From contig OZ248457.1 in assembly GCA_965234335.1 (NCBI GenBank), positions 186,001 to 250,000 on the forward strand: DNA of 64,000 nucleotides. The letters are read 5' to 3'. Under the pieces are notes generated by a model. That model was not told the DNA's origin. It worked only from the letters and a program-made list of their open reading frames with translations, and ran no database searches. Position numbers and translations under genes: made by a program. Positions 37,460-46,165 of this stretch are shown piece by piece. Numbering within the stretch: the first letter of the stretch is position 1; every line of letters begins with the position of its first letter. The DNA is from Leadbetterella lacustris (GTDB taxonomy: Bacteria > Bacteroidota > Bacteroidia > Cytophagales > Spirosomataceae).

Positions 37460-37479
37460 CAAAAATATGTATATTTTTG
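37460..37479. promoter_or_regulatory. Overlapping divergent -7 elements
   Basis: TATTTTTG occurs on the minus strand at 37460-37467 (toward ppx/gppA) and on the plus strand at 37472-37479 (toward the PAP2-like gene), only four bases apart. The -33 elements are weak. RNA polymerase binding to the two would be exclusive. Confidence 0.5.
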
Positions 37480-37503
37480 GAATACAATTACTCAAATCAA
37501 ATA

Positions 37504-38085
37504 TTGAAGACACTCGCAAAGATTATTTCTACTGTTGGCAATCCCCTCACTTTGGCCCTTTTTTTTGGTTTTTATCTGTTTTATTTGAAAAAAGACAATC
37601 CAACCCAAAGAAATTTACCTTTGTTTTTTATGCTTTCGGTGGTTATTCCAATAGGCGTTTATGTAGGTTATAATGTCAGAAAAAAAAGATTTGCTGATTA
37701 CGACGTTTCTGACAGAAATAAACGCAAAGGCGTTTATAAGGTTCTTATAACTGTATTTTTTGGATTAAATGTAATATTTTATGTTTTTGATTTTGACATA
37801 AAGGGTAAGCTTTTGGTAACTACCTTTCTTGTGCATTCTTTGAATAGCTACTTTATAAATCAACGTATCAAAATATCTATGCATACGAGCTATAATTTTC
37901 TATTTTCGTTTTTTTTCTACCCAATCAATCATGAAATTAGTATATTTTTGTTTTTGTTCGGTTTTCTGAATGCTTGGTCTCGTTTGGAATTGTCTAGGCA
38001 TAAAACCATTGAGGTTATTGTGGGTTTTATCACAGGTGTACTCATAGGAGGTTTATATTTGTATTTTTTTAACCTTTTTGTATGA
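37504..38085 (+). CDS. Integral membrane protein, PAP2-like (193 aa)
   Basis: Five or six membrane segments. The end has SMHTSYNFL and WSRLELSRHKTIEVIVGFITG, which fit PAP2 phosphatase motifs two and three in a reduced form; motif one is poor. It may hydrolyse a lipid phosphate or be an inactive relative. A TTG at 37504 is preferred as start; the open frame goes back to 37387 but would run through the promoter. Its stop overlaps ybeY as ATGA. Confidence 0.68.
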   Translation: MKTLAKIISTVGNPLTLALFFGFYLFYLKKDNPTQRNLPLFFMLSVVIPIGVYVGYNVRKKRFADYDVSDRNKRKGVYKVLITVFFGLNVIFYVFDFDIKGKLLVTTFLVHSLNSYFINQRIKISMHTSYNFLFSFFFYPINHEISIFLFLFGFLNAWSRLELSRHKTIEVIVGFITGVLIGGLYLYFFNLFV

Positions 38086-38504
38086 TAAATTTTAATATTG
38101 AAACGGATGGTTTCAAAGTATTGGACATTCGTAAGAAAAAATCTTGGATCAAAGACCTTGTAAAAGAACAAGGTTTCAAATTGGGTGAGCTGAGTTACAT
38201 ATTTTTGAACGACGAAGGACTTCATAAAATCAATTTAGAGTATCTCAAACACGATACTTATACGGATATTATTACATTTGATAATTCTGAAGACGAGGAT
38301 GTGATTGAAGGCGATATTTTTATAAGTGTTGAAAGAATTGCTGAAAATGCGAAGAAATTCAAGGTAGATTTTGAGATTGAACTTACTAGAGTAATGGCAC
38401 ATGGCGTGCTTCATCTCTGTGGATATCTCGACAAAAAGCCTGATGACGTAAAACTGATGCGTGAAATGGAAGATAATTATGTAGCGAAATATGGCGAATT
38501 TTAA
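38082..38504 (+). CDS. ybeY: rRNA maturation endoribonuclease YbeY (variant metal site)
   Basis: YbeY processes 16S rRNA 3' ends and acts in ribosome quality control. Seen: YIFLNDEGLHKIN, TDIITFDNSE, GDIFIS and AHGVLHLCGY with His107 and His111. The third zinc ligand of the usual HGxLHLxGYDH is replaced: here the sequence is GYLDKKPDD (Asp117). Bacteroidota YbeY proteins often show this variant. Length 140 is normal. ATGA overlap upstream, 14-bp overlap downstream. Confidence 0.92.
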   Translation: MINFNIETDGFKVLDIRKKKSWIKDLVKEQGFKLGELSYIFLNDEGLHKINLEYLKHDTYTDIITFDNSEDEDVIEGDIFISVERIAENAKKFKVDFEIELTRVMAHGVLHLCGYLDKKPDDVKLMREMEDNYVAKYGEF

Positions 38505-40197
38505 CATTGATTTAGAGAAATCTATTACCTACGATGCCATAGTGATTGGCTCAGGTATATCGGGAGGCTGGGCTGCCAAAGAGCTTTGTGAGAAAGGCTT
38601 GAAAACCTTGGTTCTGGAGAGAGGAAGAGATATAAAGCACGTTTCTGATTATCCAACTGCAATGGCCAATCCATGGGATCTTCCGCATAGAGGTCGAGAG
38701 ACTTTTGTGGAGAAAGATAAAAACCCTATCGTGAACAAATGCTATGCCTACGACGAGGCCACCCATCATTTTTTTGTAAAAGACGATGAACATCCTTATG
38801 TCCAAGAAAAACCTTTCGATTGGATAAGAGGCTATCAAGTTGGTGGTAAATCGCTGATTTGGGCGAGACAAACCCAAAGAATGTCTGACGCTGAATTTGA
38901 AGGCCCAGCAAGAGACGGTTTTGCGATAGATTGGCCCATTCGATACAATGATCTTGCCCCGTGGTACAGTCATGTGGAGCGTTTTGCTGGCATAAGTGGC
39001 AATAAAGACGGTATTCCAACTTTACCCGATGGCGAATTTCTGAAACCTTGGGAGCTAAACTGTGTGGAAAAACACATTAAAGGAAGAATTGAGCAAAAGT
39101 TTAAAGATAGACGCGTGATAATTGGCAGATGTGCTCACTTAACCGAGCCAAATCAAATCCACCTAGACCAAGGCCGTGGAAAATGCCAAGCTAGACATTT
39201 ATGTTACCGGGGCTGTCCTTATGGTGGATATTTTTCTTCCAATTCATCAACACTTCCTTGGGCTGCAAAAACAGGAAATTTGACACTAAGGCCCGATTCT
39301 GTAGTGCATTCGATTATTTATGACGAAAAAACACAAAAGGCATCAGGAGTAAAAGTTATTGATGCCAAAACCAAAGAGGAGCATATTTTTAAGGCAAAAA
39401 TTATTTTCTTAAATGCGGCTTGTTTAAATTCGAATTTGGTGCTTTTAAACTCCGTTTCAAGTCGTTTTCCGAACGGTTTGGGCAACGATTCTGGTGTTTT
39501 GGGTAAATATATTGCTTTTCACCAATATCGTGGCCAAGGATCTGCAAGTTATGAGGGTTTTGAGGATCAATACTATTTTGGAAGACGACCAACGAGTGCA
39601 TTTATGCCCAATTTCAGAAATCTTCATAAACAAGAAATGGATTTTCAGAGAGGATATATGGTGGCATTTTCTGCTGGTAGAGGTCAAGGAATGCCTTCTG
39701 AAGAGGATTTTGGTACTAAGTTCAAAGAAAACAAAAGCAAACCGGGACCATGGGGTATTTACATTCAGATGCAGGGCGAGTCGATTCCCAGAGAAAGTAA
39801 TTATGTGAAATTATCCGACCAACATGATGCTTGGGGCATTCCTCAATTGGCGATAGATATTGATTATCACGAAAATGACCTGAAAATGACCAAGGATTTC
39901 ATGAGTACTGCAGAAGAAATGTTGACTTTGGCGGGTTGTACAAATATAAATATGTTTGATAGCAATCAAAACCCTGGCCTAGATATACATGAAATGGGTG
40001 GAGCTCGAATGGGAAAAGACCCTAAACAGTCAATTCTTAATGAATGGAATCAGATACATACCTGCAAAAATGTCTTTGTTACAGACGGTGCAGCAATGAC
40101 TTCTATAGGTAATCAAAATCCGTCTCTTACATTTATGGCTTTGACAGCTCGGGCGGCAAACTATGCTGTTGATGCATTAAAAAGGCAGGATCTTTAG
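38491..40197 (+). CDS. GMC-family FAD oxidoreductase (568 aa)
   Basis: Seen: FAD-binding VIGSGISGGWAAKEL (18-32), VGGKSLIWARQTQR, a Cys-containing segment CYRGCPYGGYFS, and the GMC C-terminal block (HEMGGARMG, then FVTDGAAMTSIGNQNPSLT, with a conserved His and Asn). It resembles gluconate/sorbosone-type dehydrogenases of Bacteroidota, with electrons probably passed to a carrier. Substrate not known. No Tat signal at the start. It overlaps ybeY by 14 bp, an operon with no obvious functional tie. Confidence 0.87.
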   Translation: MANFNIDLEKSITYDAIVIGSGISGGWAAKELCEKGLKTLVLERGRDIKHVSDYPTAMANPWDLPHRGRETFVEKDKNPIVNKCYAYDEATHHFFVKDDEHPYVQEKPFDWIRGYQVGGKSLIWARQTQRMSDAEFEGPARDGFAIDWPIRYNDLAPWYSHVERFAGISGNKDGIPTLPDGEFLKPWELNCVEKHIKGRIEQKFKDRRVIIGRCAHLTEPNQIHLDQGRGKCQARHLCYRGCPYGGYFSSNSSTLPWAAKTGNLTLRPDSVVHSIIYDEKTQKASGVKVIDAKTKEEHIFKAKIIFLNAACLNSNLVLLNSVSSRFPNGLGNDSGVLGKYIAFHQYRGQGSASYEGFEDQYYFGRRPTSAFMPNFRNLHKQEMDFQRGYMVAFSAGRGQGMPSEEDFGTKFKENKSKPGPWGIYIQMQGESIPRESNYVKLSDQHDAWGIPQLAIDIDYHENDLKMTKDFMSTAEEMLTLAGCTNINMFDSNQNPGLDIHEMGGARMGKDPKQSILNEWNQIHTCKNVFVTDGAAMTSIGNQNPSLTFMALTARAANYAVDALKRQDL

Positions 40198-40264
40198 ATT
40201 TATAAAAATGGTACAGTGAAACTTATTCCAAGTAAAGACGATTTATAATTATTTATTCAAAAAA

Positions 40265-41101
40265 ATGTTCAGAAAGTTATTTGGTTTACTTTTAATTGTT
40301 TTCTGCCTTAGTTCTTGTTTCAAAAAGTATATTGTTACGGAGAAAGAAATAAGACAGCATTACGACACCCTGGCTTTTAAACCCAATTATAAGGTCCAAA
40401 AGGGACCTGATTACAAGCTTTTTACGGCCACTTTTGGAGACGATACATTACCACCTGTTTTGTTTATTCACGGTGCTCCTGGGCGTTGGGAAGGCTTTAG
40501 AAAACAGTTAGATGACACCAGTTTTCATTCAAAGTATCATCTCCTGGCACCTGATAGACCCGGGTATGGTTTTTCATATTACAAGAAAAAATACCGAAAA
40601 ACCACAATTGAAAAACAAGCCGAACTTTTAGAAAAAACTTTGGAACTCAACAAGTCTTTCAAAAAAACCATAATAGTAAGTAGAAGTTATGGTGCACCCA
40701 TTGGGGCATATATGGTGGCACAAAACCCATCGAAGTTCGAAAAACTTATAATGATGGCTCCCGCTATTGACCCAGACGCCGAAAAATTCTTCAAGTTTTC
40801 GAAATATGGTAAATGGCCAGTCCTACGATGGCTCATTCCGAACCGATTTGTGACTGCCACTGACGAAAAATATGACCACGTGAAGGAATTGAGGAGAATA
40901 GAGCCTATTTGGGAGAAAATAAATATCCCAACTGTAGTGATGTATGGTGGAAAAGATTGGGTGGTTACGCCTGAAAACTTTGATTATGCCAAACGCAAAA
41001 TTGGTAGCGATTCTACCAAAAAATATATTTTCATTCCCGAAGCAGGCCACAGAATTAGTAGGTCGCATGCCGAATTACTTAAGCAGGAAATTGTAAATTA
41101 G
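40265..41101 (+). CDS. Alpha/beta-hydrolase lipoprotein (278 aa)
   Basis: A lipobox (FCLSSC, Cys at about 18) predicts an envelope lipoprotein. Hydrolase parts: LFIHGAPGRWEGF (oxyanion region), DRPGYGFS, the nucleophile elbow VSRSYGAPIGAY, GGKDWVVTP with Asp, and AGHRIS with His. The elbow is SxSxG in place of GxSxG. It is likely an esterase; substrate unknown. Single gene, 67 bp after the GMC gene. Confidence 0.85.
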   Translation: MFRKLFGLLLIVFCLSSCFKKYIVTEKEIRQHYDTLAFKPNYKVQKGPDYKLFTATFGDDTLPPVLFIHGAPGRWEGFRKQLDDTSFHSKYHLLAPDRPGYGFSYYKKKYRKTTIEKQAELLEKTLELNKSFKKTIIVSRSYGAPIGAYMVAQNPSKFEKLIMMAPAIDPDAEKFFKFSKYGKWPVLRWLIPNRFVTATDEKYDHVKELRRIEPIWEKINIPTVVMYGGKDWVVTPENFDYAKRKIGSDSTKKYIFIPEAGHRISRSHAELLKQEIVN

Positions 41102-41437
41102 ATATTATCAAACGCTTGCAACTAATATTTTTTCTCAACAAAAACGAATTATCTTCTTTTGAGAAAAATTTGAAAAAATGCAATCCAATCTAGCGTAAAA
41201 TAGTTAATTGTCATTTATAACTTTGTTGAGAAGATGAGCTTTTAGATTCGAATACCGACTTCCCATTTTTTTTCAATAAATAAGCCTAATTTTGCAATTA
41301 AATGATGGAAAATCCCAAGTGAATTTCTTGAATTCTAACCGATAATTATTACCTTTAACCCATTGAATATTAAATAAATAAGAGAAATTTGGATTGAAAT
41401 AAATCCATTTCACTATATTTGGTAAAATGATGTATAA
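41102..41437. other. Gene-free stretch with one long hairpin
   Basis: No gene seen. TTTTTCTCAA (41129-41138) pairs with TTGAGAAAAA (41159-41168) over a 20-base loop, 30 bases after the hydrolase stop; it may be a weak terminator. Confidence 0.4.
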
Positions 41438-41842
41438 ATGAAAACTATCCTCGCCATTTTGTTTTTCGCTTGCAGTACGTCTTTCGGGCAAGAAATGAAA
41501 GAGATTGTAAAAAGTATATATTTTGGTGGCGGCAGTTATCATGTCGATCAAAATCAAGCCCAGCAATTGTCTGATTTGGTAAATAGTTTAAATAATTTAG
41601 AGTATTACGAGATAAATATCATGAGCCACACCGACCCCATCGGTGGGCGTCAATTTAACGAATATTTGAGTAAAATGCGTAGTCAATCTGCCATAAACCT
41701 ATTAAAAACACTCGATATTCCACAAGAAAAAATAAGGTTTAAAGACTTTGCTTTTGAAGCTCCAGCCTACGACAACAACACTTGGGAAGGTCGAGCTCGA
41801 AACCGAAGAGTAGATATTCAGTTCAAGCCAATTGTGTTTTAG
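41438..41842 (+). CDS. Small OmpA-like domain protein (134 aa)
   Basis: A signal peptide (MKTILAILFFACSTSFGQ) is followed by one OmpA C-terminal domain: IYFGGGSYHVDQNQAQQL, SHTDPIGGRQFNEYLSKMRS and GRARNRRVDI. The NxxLSxxRA-type motif is kept as NEYLSKMRSQSA. It should bind peptidoglycan in the periplasm. It lacks a barrel, so it is a free or accessory binder. Followed by a terminator. Confidence 0.88.
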   Translation: MKTILAILFFACSTSFGQEMKEIVKSIYFGGGSYHVDQNQAQQLSDLVNSLNNLEYYEINIMSHTDPIGGRQFNEYLSKMRSQSAINLLKTLDIPQEKIRFKDFAFEAPAYDNNTWEGRARNRRVDIQFKPIVF

Positions 41843-41885
41843 AAATCGGCTATTTTTGTATTTAACAATTTAAACACAATAGGAA

Positions 41886-41913
41886 AAATCGAAATAGTTT
41901 CCTATTTCGATTT
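41886..41913. terminator. Bidirectional hairpin terminator
   Basis: AAATCGAAATAG pairs perfectly with CTATTTCGATTT around a 4-base loop. It lies between two converging genes, the OmpA-like gene and the exported protein at 41931. Confidence 0.75.
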
Positions 41914-41930
41914 AACTTAAAGGTTTCTTT

Positions 41931-42317
41931 TTATATAACCTTCGGAATATCAACTACTTCTTCCCCAATCTGTTCAGCATGCATTAAATCTTTTGTATCC
42001 CACAAATATTTAAACACTGTAACAGCTTGGTCTATCCTCCGAATCTTTTGTTCTGCACGTATATCTGAATTTCCAGAAAGAATTTCCTTTATTTCAGTGG
42101 CTGCCAGTAAAAATGCCTGCTGCTCAACATCTGATTTGTACATGAACTCCACATTTGAAGTTTTGTATGTGTGTACCACTCCTTTAAATACTTCCCAAGG
42201 ATTTTCTGTAACAAACGAAATGGATTTTACGCTAGTTCTGCCTTCTGAAGCAAAAGATTGTAGTCCTAACAAACTTAAACCTAGAATAATAACGAATGAG
42301 GATGCTAATTTTTTCAT
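41931..42317 (-). CDS. Exported protein of unknown function (128 aa)
   Basis: Signal peptide MKKLASSFVIILGLSLLGLQSFA, then a helical body (YKSDVEQQAFLLAATEIKEILS; IRRIDQAVTVFKYLWDTKDLMHAEQIGEE). No cysteine and no known motif. Single gene, with its terminator shared with the OmpA-like gene. Its function cannot be told. Confidence 0.7.
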   Translation of the reverse strand: MKKLASSFVIILGLSLLGLQSFASEGRTSVKSISFVTENPWEVFKGVVHTYKTSNVEFMYKSDVEQQAFLLAATEIKEILSGNSDIRAEQKIRRIDQAVTVFKYLWDTKDLMHAEQIGEEVVDIPKVI

Positions 42318-42795
42318 GATATATTTGTTTTTAATTGATTGTTTGGTTCTTTGACCTAAGAAACAATATTCAGTTTAGTGCTTGATAATCAGTTTTCTAC
42401 CGATCTCTTCTTTTGATCTACCAACGCTTAGTTATTTTCTACAAAATTATTTCGAAACAAAGTTCAAAACTTCGTCACAACCTACGATCAACGCACTTGG
42501 TTGCCCATATCAATTTTCACGTTACGCCAATCGTTTCTGATTTGAACCAAAAGATTATCATTTAAAGAGCCAAAGTAGTTTAAAACTAAATTTAAACACA
42601 GCAGTTTCGGCAGAATTACGCCCAAACTATTAGAAAAATATAGTTACGAAAATAGAAAACCCAAATTGCCAAATTGTTCAAAGAACATAGTTAACCACGT
42701 TTCGAAATTGCTAGGCAAAGCCTTTTTTGAAAAATAAACAAAAAACAGCCATGAAAATTTATTAATTTTGCAGTAAATATGAAGAAACTCGAGAA
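42318..42795. other. Gene-free stretch upstream of pdxA
   Basis: No convincing gene in 478 bp. A minus-strand stretch of about 45 codons (about 42640-42490) is open but lacks a good start. A candidate -7 box TAATTTTG (42763-42770) precedes pdxA. Confidence 0.4.
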
Positions 42796-43875
42796 ATGGA
42801 AAATGAATTTTTGCCCAAAATAGGAATCACACTTGGCGATATAAATGGCATAGGCCCAGAAGTACTTTTGAAAGCCTTGGCTACACAAAGAGTAAACAAA
42901 ATATGCATACCTATAGTCTATGGATCGGGTAAACATCTTGCTAAATACAAGCAATATGTGGATTTACAGCAATGGCAATATGTGACCATTAACGAACCCA
43001 AGCAGGCCAATCAAAGAAACTCGAATTTAATTAATTGCGGAAAAGGCGATTTTTTTGATATCCAATTAGGAAAACTTGATCCCAAGGCTGGTCAATTGGC
43101 CTTTGAATGTCTAAAAAGAGCGACCGATGATCTCAAAAAAGGCGAAATAGACGGCCTTGTGACTGCTCCTATTTCAAAGGAAAATATTCAAAGCGAAACA
43201 TTTAAATTTCTTGGCCATACCGAATATTTGGCGAAAGAATTTGAAAAAAAGCAGGTATTGATGTTCATGATTTCTGAGGACATCAGAATAGGGGTTGTTA
43301 CGGGTCATATTCCGATAGACTTGGTTAAAAAGACGCTTTCAAAAGAACTCATAACCGCTAAGCTGAAAATCATGATAGAATCTTTGAAGATTGATTTCGG
43401 CGTTTCTAAACCTAAGATTGCTGTTCTTGGACTGAATCCTCATGCAGGTGAGAACGGCCTATTAGGTGATGAGGAGATAAATATCATAAACCCAGTTATA
43501 GAAGAGTTTAAGAAACAAGGAAATTTGATAATGGGTCCTTTTCCTACTGATGGATTCTTTGCAACCGGAAACTTTAAGAAATTTGACGGTATTTTGGCCA
43601 TGTATCACGACCAAGGCCTTACGCCTTTCAAAATGTTAGCTTTTGACACGGGTGTTAATTTTACTGCCGGTATTATGGGTATCAGAACGTCCCCTGATCA
43701 CGGTACAGGTTTTGATATAGCAGGAAAAAACATAGCAGATCCCAGTTCTATGCTCCATGCCATCTATGCGGCAGTAGATATTTCTAAGAAAAGAAAGGAG
43801 TATATAGATTTAGAAACAAACGCACTGAAACACCAGAAAATAGATATAGATAGCCTTAGAAAAGAGAAAAATTAG
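42796..43875 (+). CDS. pdxA: 4-Hydroxythreonine-4-phosphate dehydrogenase
   Basis: The enzyme works in the DXP-dependent vitamin B6 pathway. Seen: GITLGDINGIGPEV, GLVTAPISKENI, GHTEYLAKEF with a metal His, LGLNPHAGENG, MYHDQGLTPFK and FTAGIMGIRTSPDHGTGFDIAGK, all PdxA hallmarks. The length of 359 is normal. No pdxJ is visible nearby. The stop overlaps the converging recombinase gene by four bases. Confidence 0.95.
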   Translation: MENEFLPKIGITLGDINGIGPEVLLKALATQRVNKICIPIVYGSGKHLAKYKQYVDLQQWQYVTINEPKQANQRNSNLINCGKGDFFDIQLGKLDPKAGQLAFECLKRATDDLKKGEIDGLVTAPISKENIQSETFKFLGHTEYLAKEFEKKQVLMFMISEDIRIGVVTGHIPIDLVKKTLSKELITAKLKIMIESLKIDFGVSKPKIAVLGLNPHAGENGLLGDEEINIINPVIEEFKKQGNLIMGPFPTDGFFATGNFKKFDGILAMYHDQGLTPFKMLAFDTGVNFTAGIMGIRTSPDHGTGFDIAGKNIADPSSMLHAIYAAVDISKKRKEYIDLETNALKHQKIDIDSLRKEKN

Positions 43876-44711
43876 TCTATAATGTCAATGTTTTCTAATG
43901 GACTCCGTAGGTTTTCCATTTTTAATTTGACAAATTGATTGTAAACCGTGGTGGTTTGAATGTTACTGTGGCCTAGTATTTTCTGTAGAATGTGTACGTC
44001 CATTCCCATTTCTAGAGAATGCACTGCAAAACTATGTCTGAGCGTATTTAATGTAGCATGTTTGTTTATTCCTGCTTCAAATAAAGCTTTTTGAAAAAAA
44101 AGCTGAATGTTTCGTGCTGAATAATAACCCTCCCCTCCAGAACCCGGGAAAAATATTTTTTTAGGATTGTGTTTGAGCTTATATTTTTCGATGTGCCAAT
44201 TGAGGTTTGGTGACAGTCTCAACATCCTTTTACGTTTGTTGTTGTCGCTTTTTATAATAATAATGTTAGCCTCAGTATCTACATCTTCTACTTCAAGATT
44301 TACTATCTCATTGACCTTCAGACCATTATTGTAAATAAACATCAGTAGAAGTTTGTGTTTAATGTTCTTTACCGAATTGAACAACTTGAACAATTCATCA
44401 TGTGATAGTACATCAATAACCTGATCTTGCTTTATTTTTCCTGTAGATTTGAGATTGAGTTTCTTGCTAAAAATAACCTCATAAAAAAGTTTAATTGCCT
44501 TTCCAGACTGTATGGCATCTTGTTTAGAATTCTTGTTGTTAGATAATCCTAAAAGATAGTTAGAAATGAGCTCATCAGTAATTTTGCTTTGAGGATAATC
44601 CCTGAAATGGTTATAAAAAACAAATATTGCGTTTCGATAAGCTGCAATTGTAGCTGAATTGTATTTTCCTTTTTTTAGATGCTCAGTAAATCGTTCAATT
44701 AAATGGGTCAC
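43872..44711 (-). CDS. Tyrosine recombinase/integrase-like protein with altered catalytic residues (279 aa)
   Basis: Overall layout is that of a Xer-type recombinase: N-terminal SAM-like domain (1-95) and catalytic domain (100-275) with LRHSFAVHSLEMG, LGHSNIQTTTVYNQ. The catalytic Arg-I position is Lys132 (NGLKVNEIVNL instead of GLRxSEL). The His of HxLR is Asn222 (NTLRHSF). Arg225, His248 and Tyr257 remain. It may act weakly, with a different mechanism, or be a DNA-binding relative. It is not next to the prophage and has no mobile-gene neighbours. Confidence 0.82.
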   Translation of the reverse strand: MTHLIERFTEHLKKGKYNSATIAAYRNAIFVFYNHFRDYPQSKITDELISNYLLGLSNNKNSKQDAIQSGKAIKLFYEVIFSKKLNLKSTGKIKQDQVIDVLSHDELFKLFNSVKNIKHKLLLMFIYNNGLKVNEIVNLEVEDVDTEANIIIIKSDNNKRKRMLRLSPNLNWHIEKYKLKHNPKKIFFPGSGGEGYYSARNIQLFFQKALFEAGINKHATLNTLRHSFAVHSLEMGMDVHILQKILGHSNIQTTTVYNQFVKLKMENLRSPLENIDIID

Positions 44712-44737
44712 TTTTAAAGAGTATGTTTATAATGTTT

Positions 44738-44782
44738 TAATTTTGGGGTCAAAAGTACATTTTTTTCTTAAAAACTTCGCAA
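44738..44782. promoter_or_regulatory. Divergent promoter candidates
   Basis: Plus strand: TAATTTTG (44738-44745) toward the symporter. Minus strand: TACTTTTG (44750-44757), with TTG at 44780-44782 (22-base spacer), toward the recombinase gene. Confidence 0.45.
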
Positions 44783-44791
44783 TTTCATTTC

Positions 44792-46165
44792 ATGTTATTA
44801 ATTTTTATCGGAATATACCTTTTTATCACTGTTGTAATCGGCTGGTACTCCTCCAAGTTTGTTAAGAATTCTCAGGATTATGTCCTTGCTGGGAGAAAAA
44901 TGCCCACATTCGTGGTAGCCTCCGGTTTATTTGCTACGTGGTTTGGGTCGGAGACAGTTATGGGTGCGAGTTCAGAGTTTCTTAGTCACGGTTTACTTGG
45001 TGTAATTGAAGATCCTTTTGGAGCTTCCTTGTGCTTATTGCTGATAGGCCTGTTCTTCGCAAGACCACTTTACAAACTTAAATTATATACATTCAGTGAT
45101 TACTTCAGTTTACGATTTGGCAAAAAAGTAGAGGTTATCTCCGCTTTTTTCATGATTCCCTCCTATTTTAGTTGGATTGCAGCCCAATTGATTGCTTTGT
45201 CCATTATTTTGCAATCCATTTCTGGGTTACCTTTTGTATTGGGTGTAATTTTATGTGCATCGATAGTTTTGTTCTACACATTTATAGGTGGTATGTGGTC
45301 TATTTCTATCACAGACACTATACAAACCATACTTATAATTGGAGGTTTGCTTTATCTAAGTTACTATTTTTATAATCAATCGGGCGGTTTGAATGTCATA
45401 AAGGCCACAATTCCTGATGATTTTTTCAGGATTATACCAAAAGAAAGCAACGTCAATTCGTGGCTCCTGTATTTTTCGGCTTGGATAACCATTGGTTGGG
45501 GTTCAATTCCTCAACAAGACGTTTTTCAAAGGGTTCTATCGGCAAAATCTGAAAATACGGCAGTCAAAGGATCTATCATATCTGCATTTATGTACCTTAC
45601 TGTTGCTTTTCTTCCTTTATCAGTGGTGTTGTTTGGTTCAATCTCCCACCCTGAGCTTTTAAAGGCAAACAATCAAATGTTTATTCCTGAATTGGTGTTA
45701 GCTCATTCTAATCTATTTGTGCAAATTCTTTTCTTTGGAGCATTAATATCAGCCATTTTAAGTACTTGTAGTGCTGCTATTTTGGCACCTGCCACAGTAG
45801 TGGCTGAAAACATTATAAAACCTTATTTTGGCCAATCGTTAAAAGACAAGGATTTATTAAAAATTATGCGATATTCAACTGTTGTCATTACAATTATCGC
45901 CGTCTCTATTACTTTCATAAAAACCAATATTTATGAGTTGGTAGGTGAAGCATCTGCCTTGAGTTTGGTCGCACTTTTTATACCCTTGGTGGCAGGTCTT
46001 TATTGGAAAAAAGCGAACAAGACTGGAGCCACGTTATCAATGTTCTTCGGAACAATTTCTTGGTTAATCGCTCTAAATATTAACTTGGGAATTCCTCCCG
46101 CTGTTTTTGGATTTGTGATTAGCTTATTAGCAATGTTCTTTGGAAGTTTAAGCTCAAAAGCCTAA
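44792..46165 (+). CDS. Sodium:solute symporter family transporter (457 aa)
   Basis: About 12-13 membrane segments. DYVLAGRKMPTFVVASGLFATWFGSETVMG is the SSS-family front, followed by WSISITDTIQTILIIGG and IPQQDVFQRVLSAKSE. These are features of Na+-coupled uptake of organic solutes, with the sodium site in the core. Substrate unknown. Not coupled to a catabolic operon here. Its 3' end overlaps the converging flavoprotein gene by 12 bp. Confidence 0.9.
   Translation: MLLIFIGIYLFITVVIGWYSSKFVKNSQDYVLAGRKMPTFVVASGLFATWFGSETVMGASSEFLSHGLLGVIEDPFGASLCLLLIGLFFARPLYKLKLYTFSDYFSLRFGKKVEVISAFFMIPSYFSWIAAQLIALSIILQSISGLPFVLGVILCASIVLFYTFIGGMWSISITDTIQTILIIGGLLYLSYYFYNQSGGLNVIKATIPDDFFRIIPKESNVNSWLLYFSAWITIGWGSIPQQDVFQRVLSAKSENTAVKGSIISAFMYLTVAFLPLSVVLFGSISHPELLKANNQMFIPELVLAHSNLFVQILFFGALISAILSTCSAAILAPATVVAENIIKPYFGQSLKDKDLLKIMRYSTVVITIIAVSITFIKTNIYELVGEASALSLVALFIPLVAGLYWKKANKTGATLSMFFGTISWLIALNINLGIPPAVFGFVISLLAMFFGSLSSKA

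Noticed and set aside
42490..42640. Minus-strand open stretch of about 45 codons before pdxA
   Set aside because: No ATG start, no recognisable product and no partner gene; chance is sufficient.
43872..44711. The tyrosine recombinase as the integrase of the prophage
   Set aside because: It is 20 kb from the phage end, sits between metabolic genes and has altered catalytic residues.
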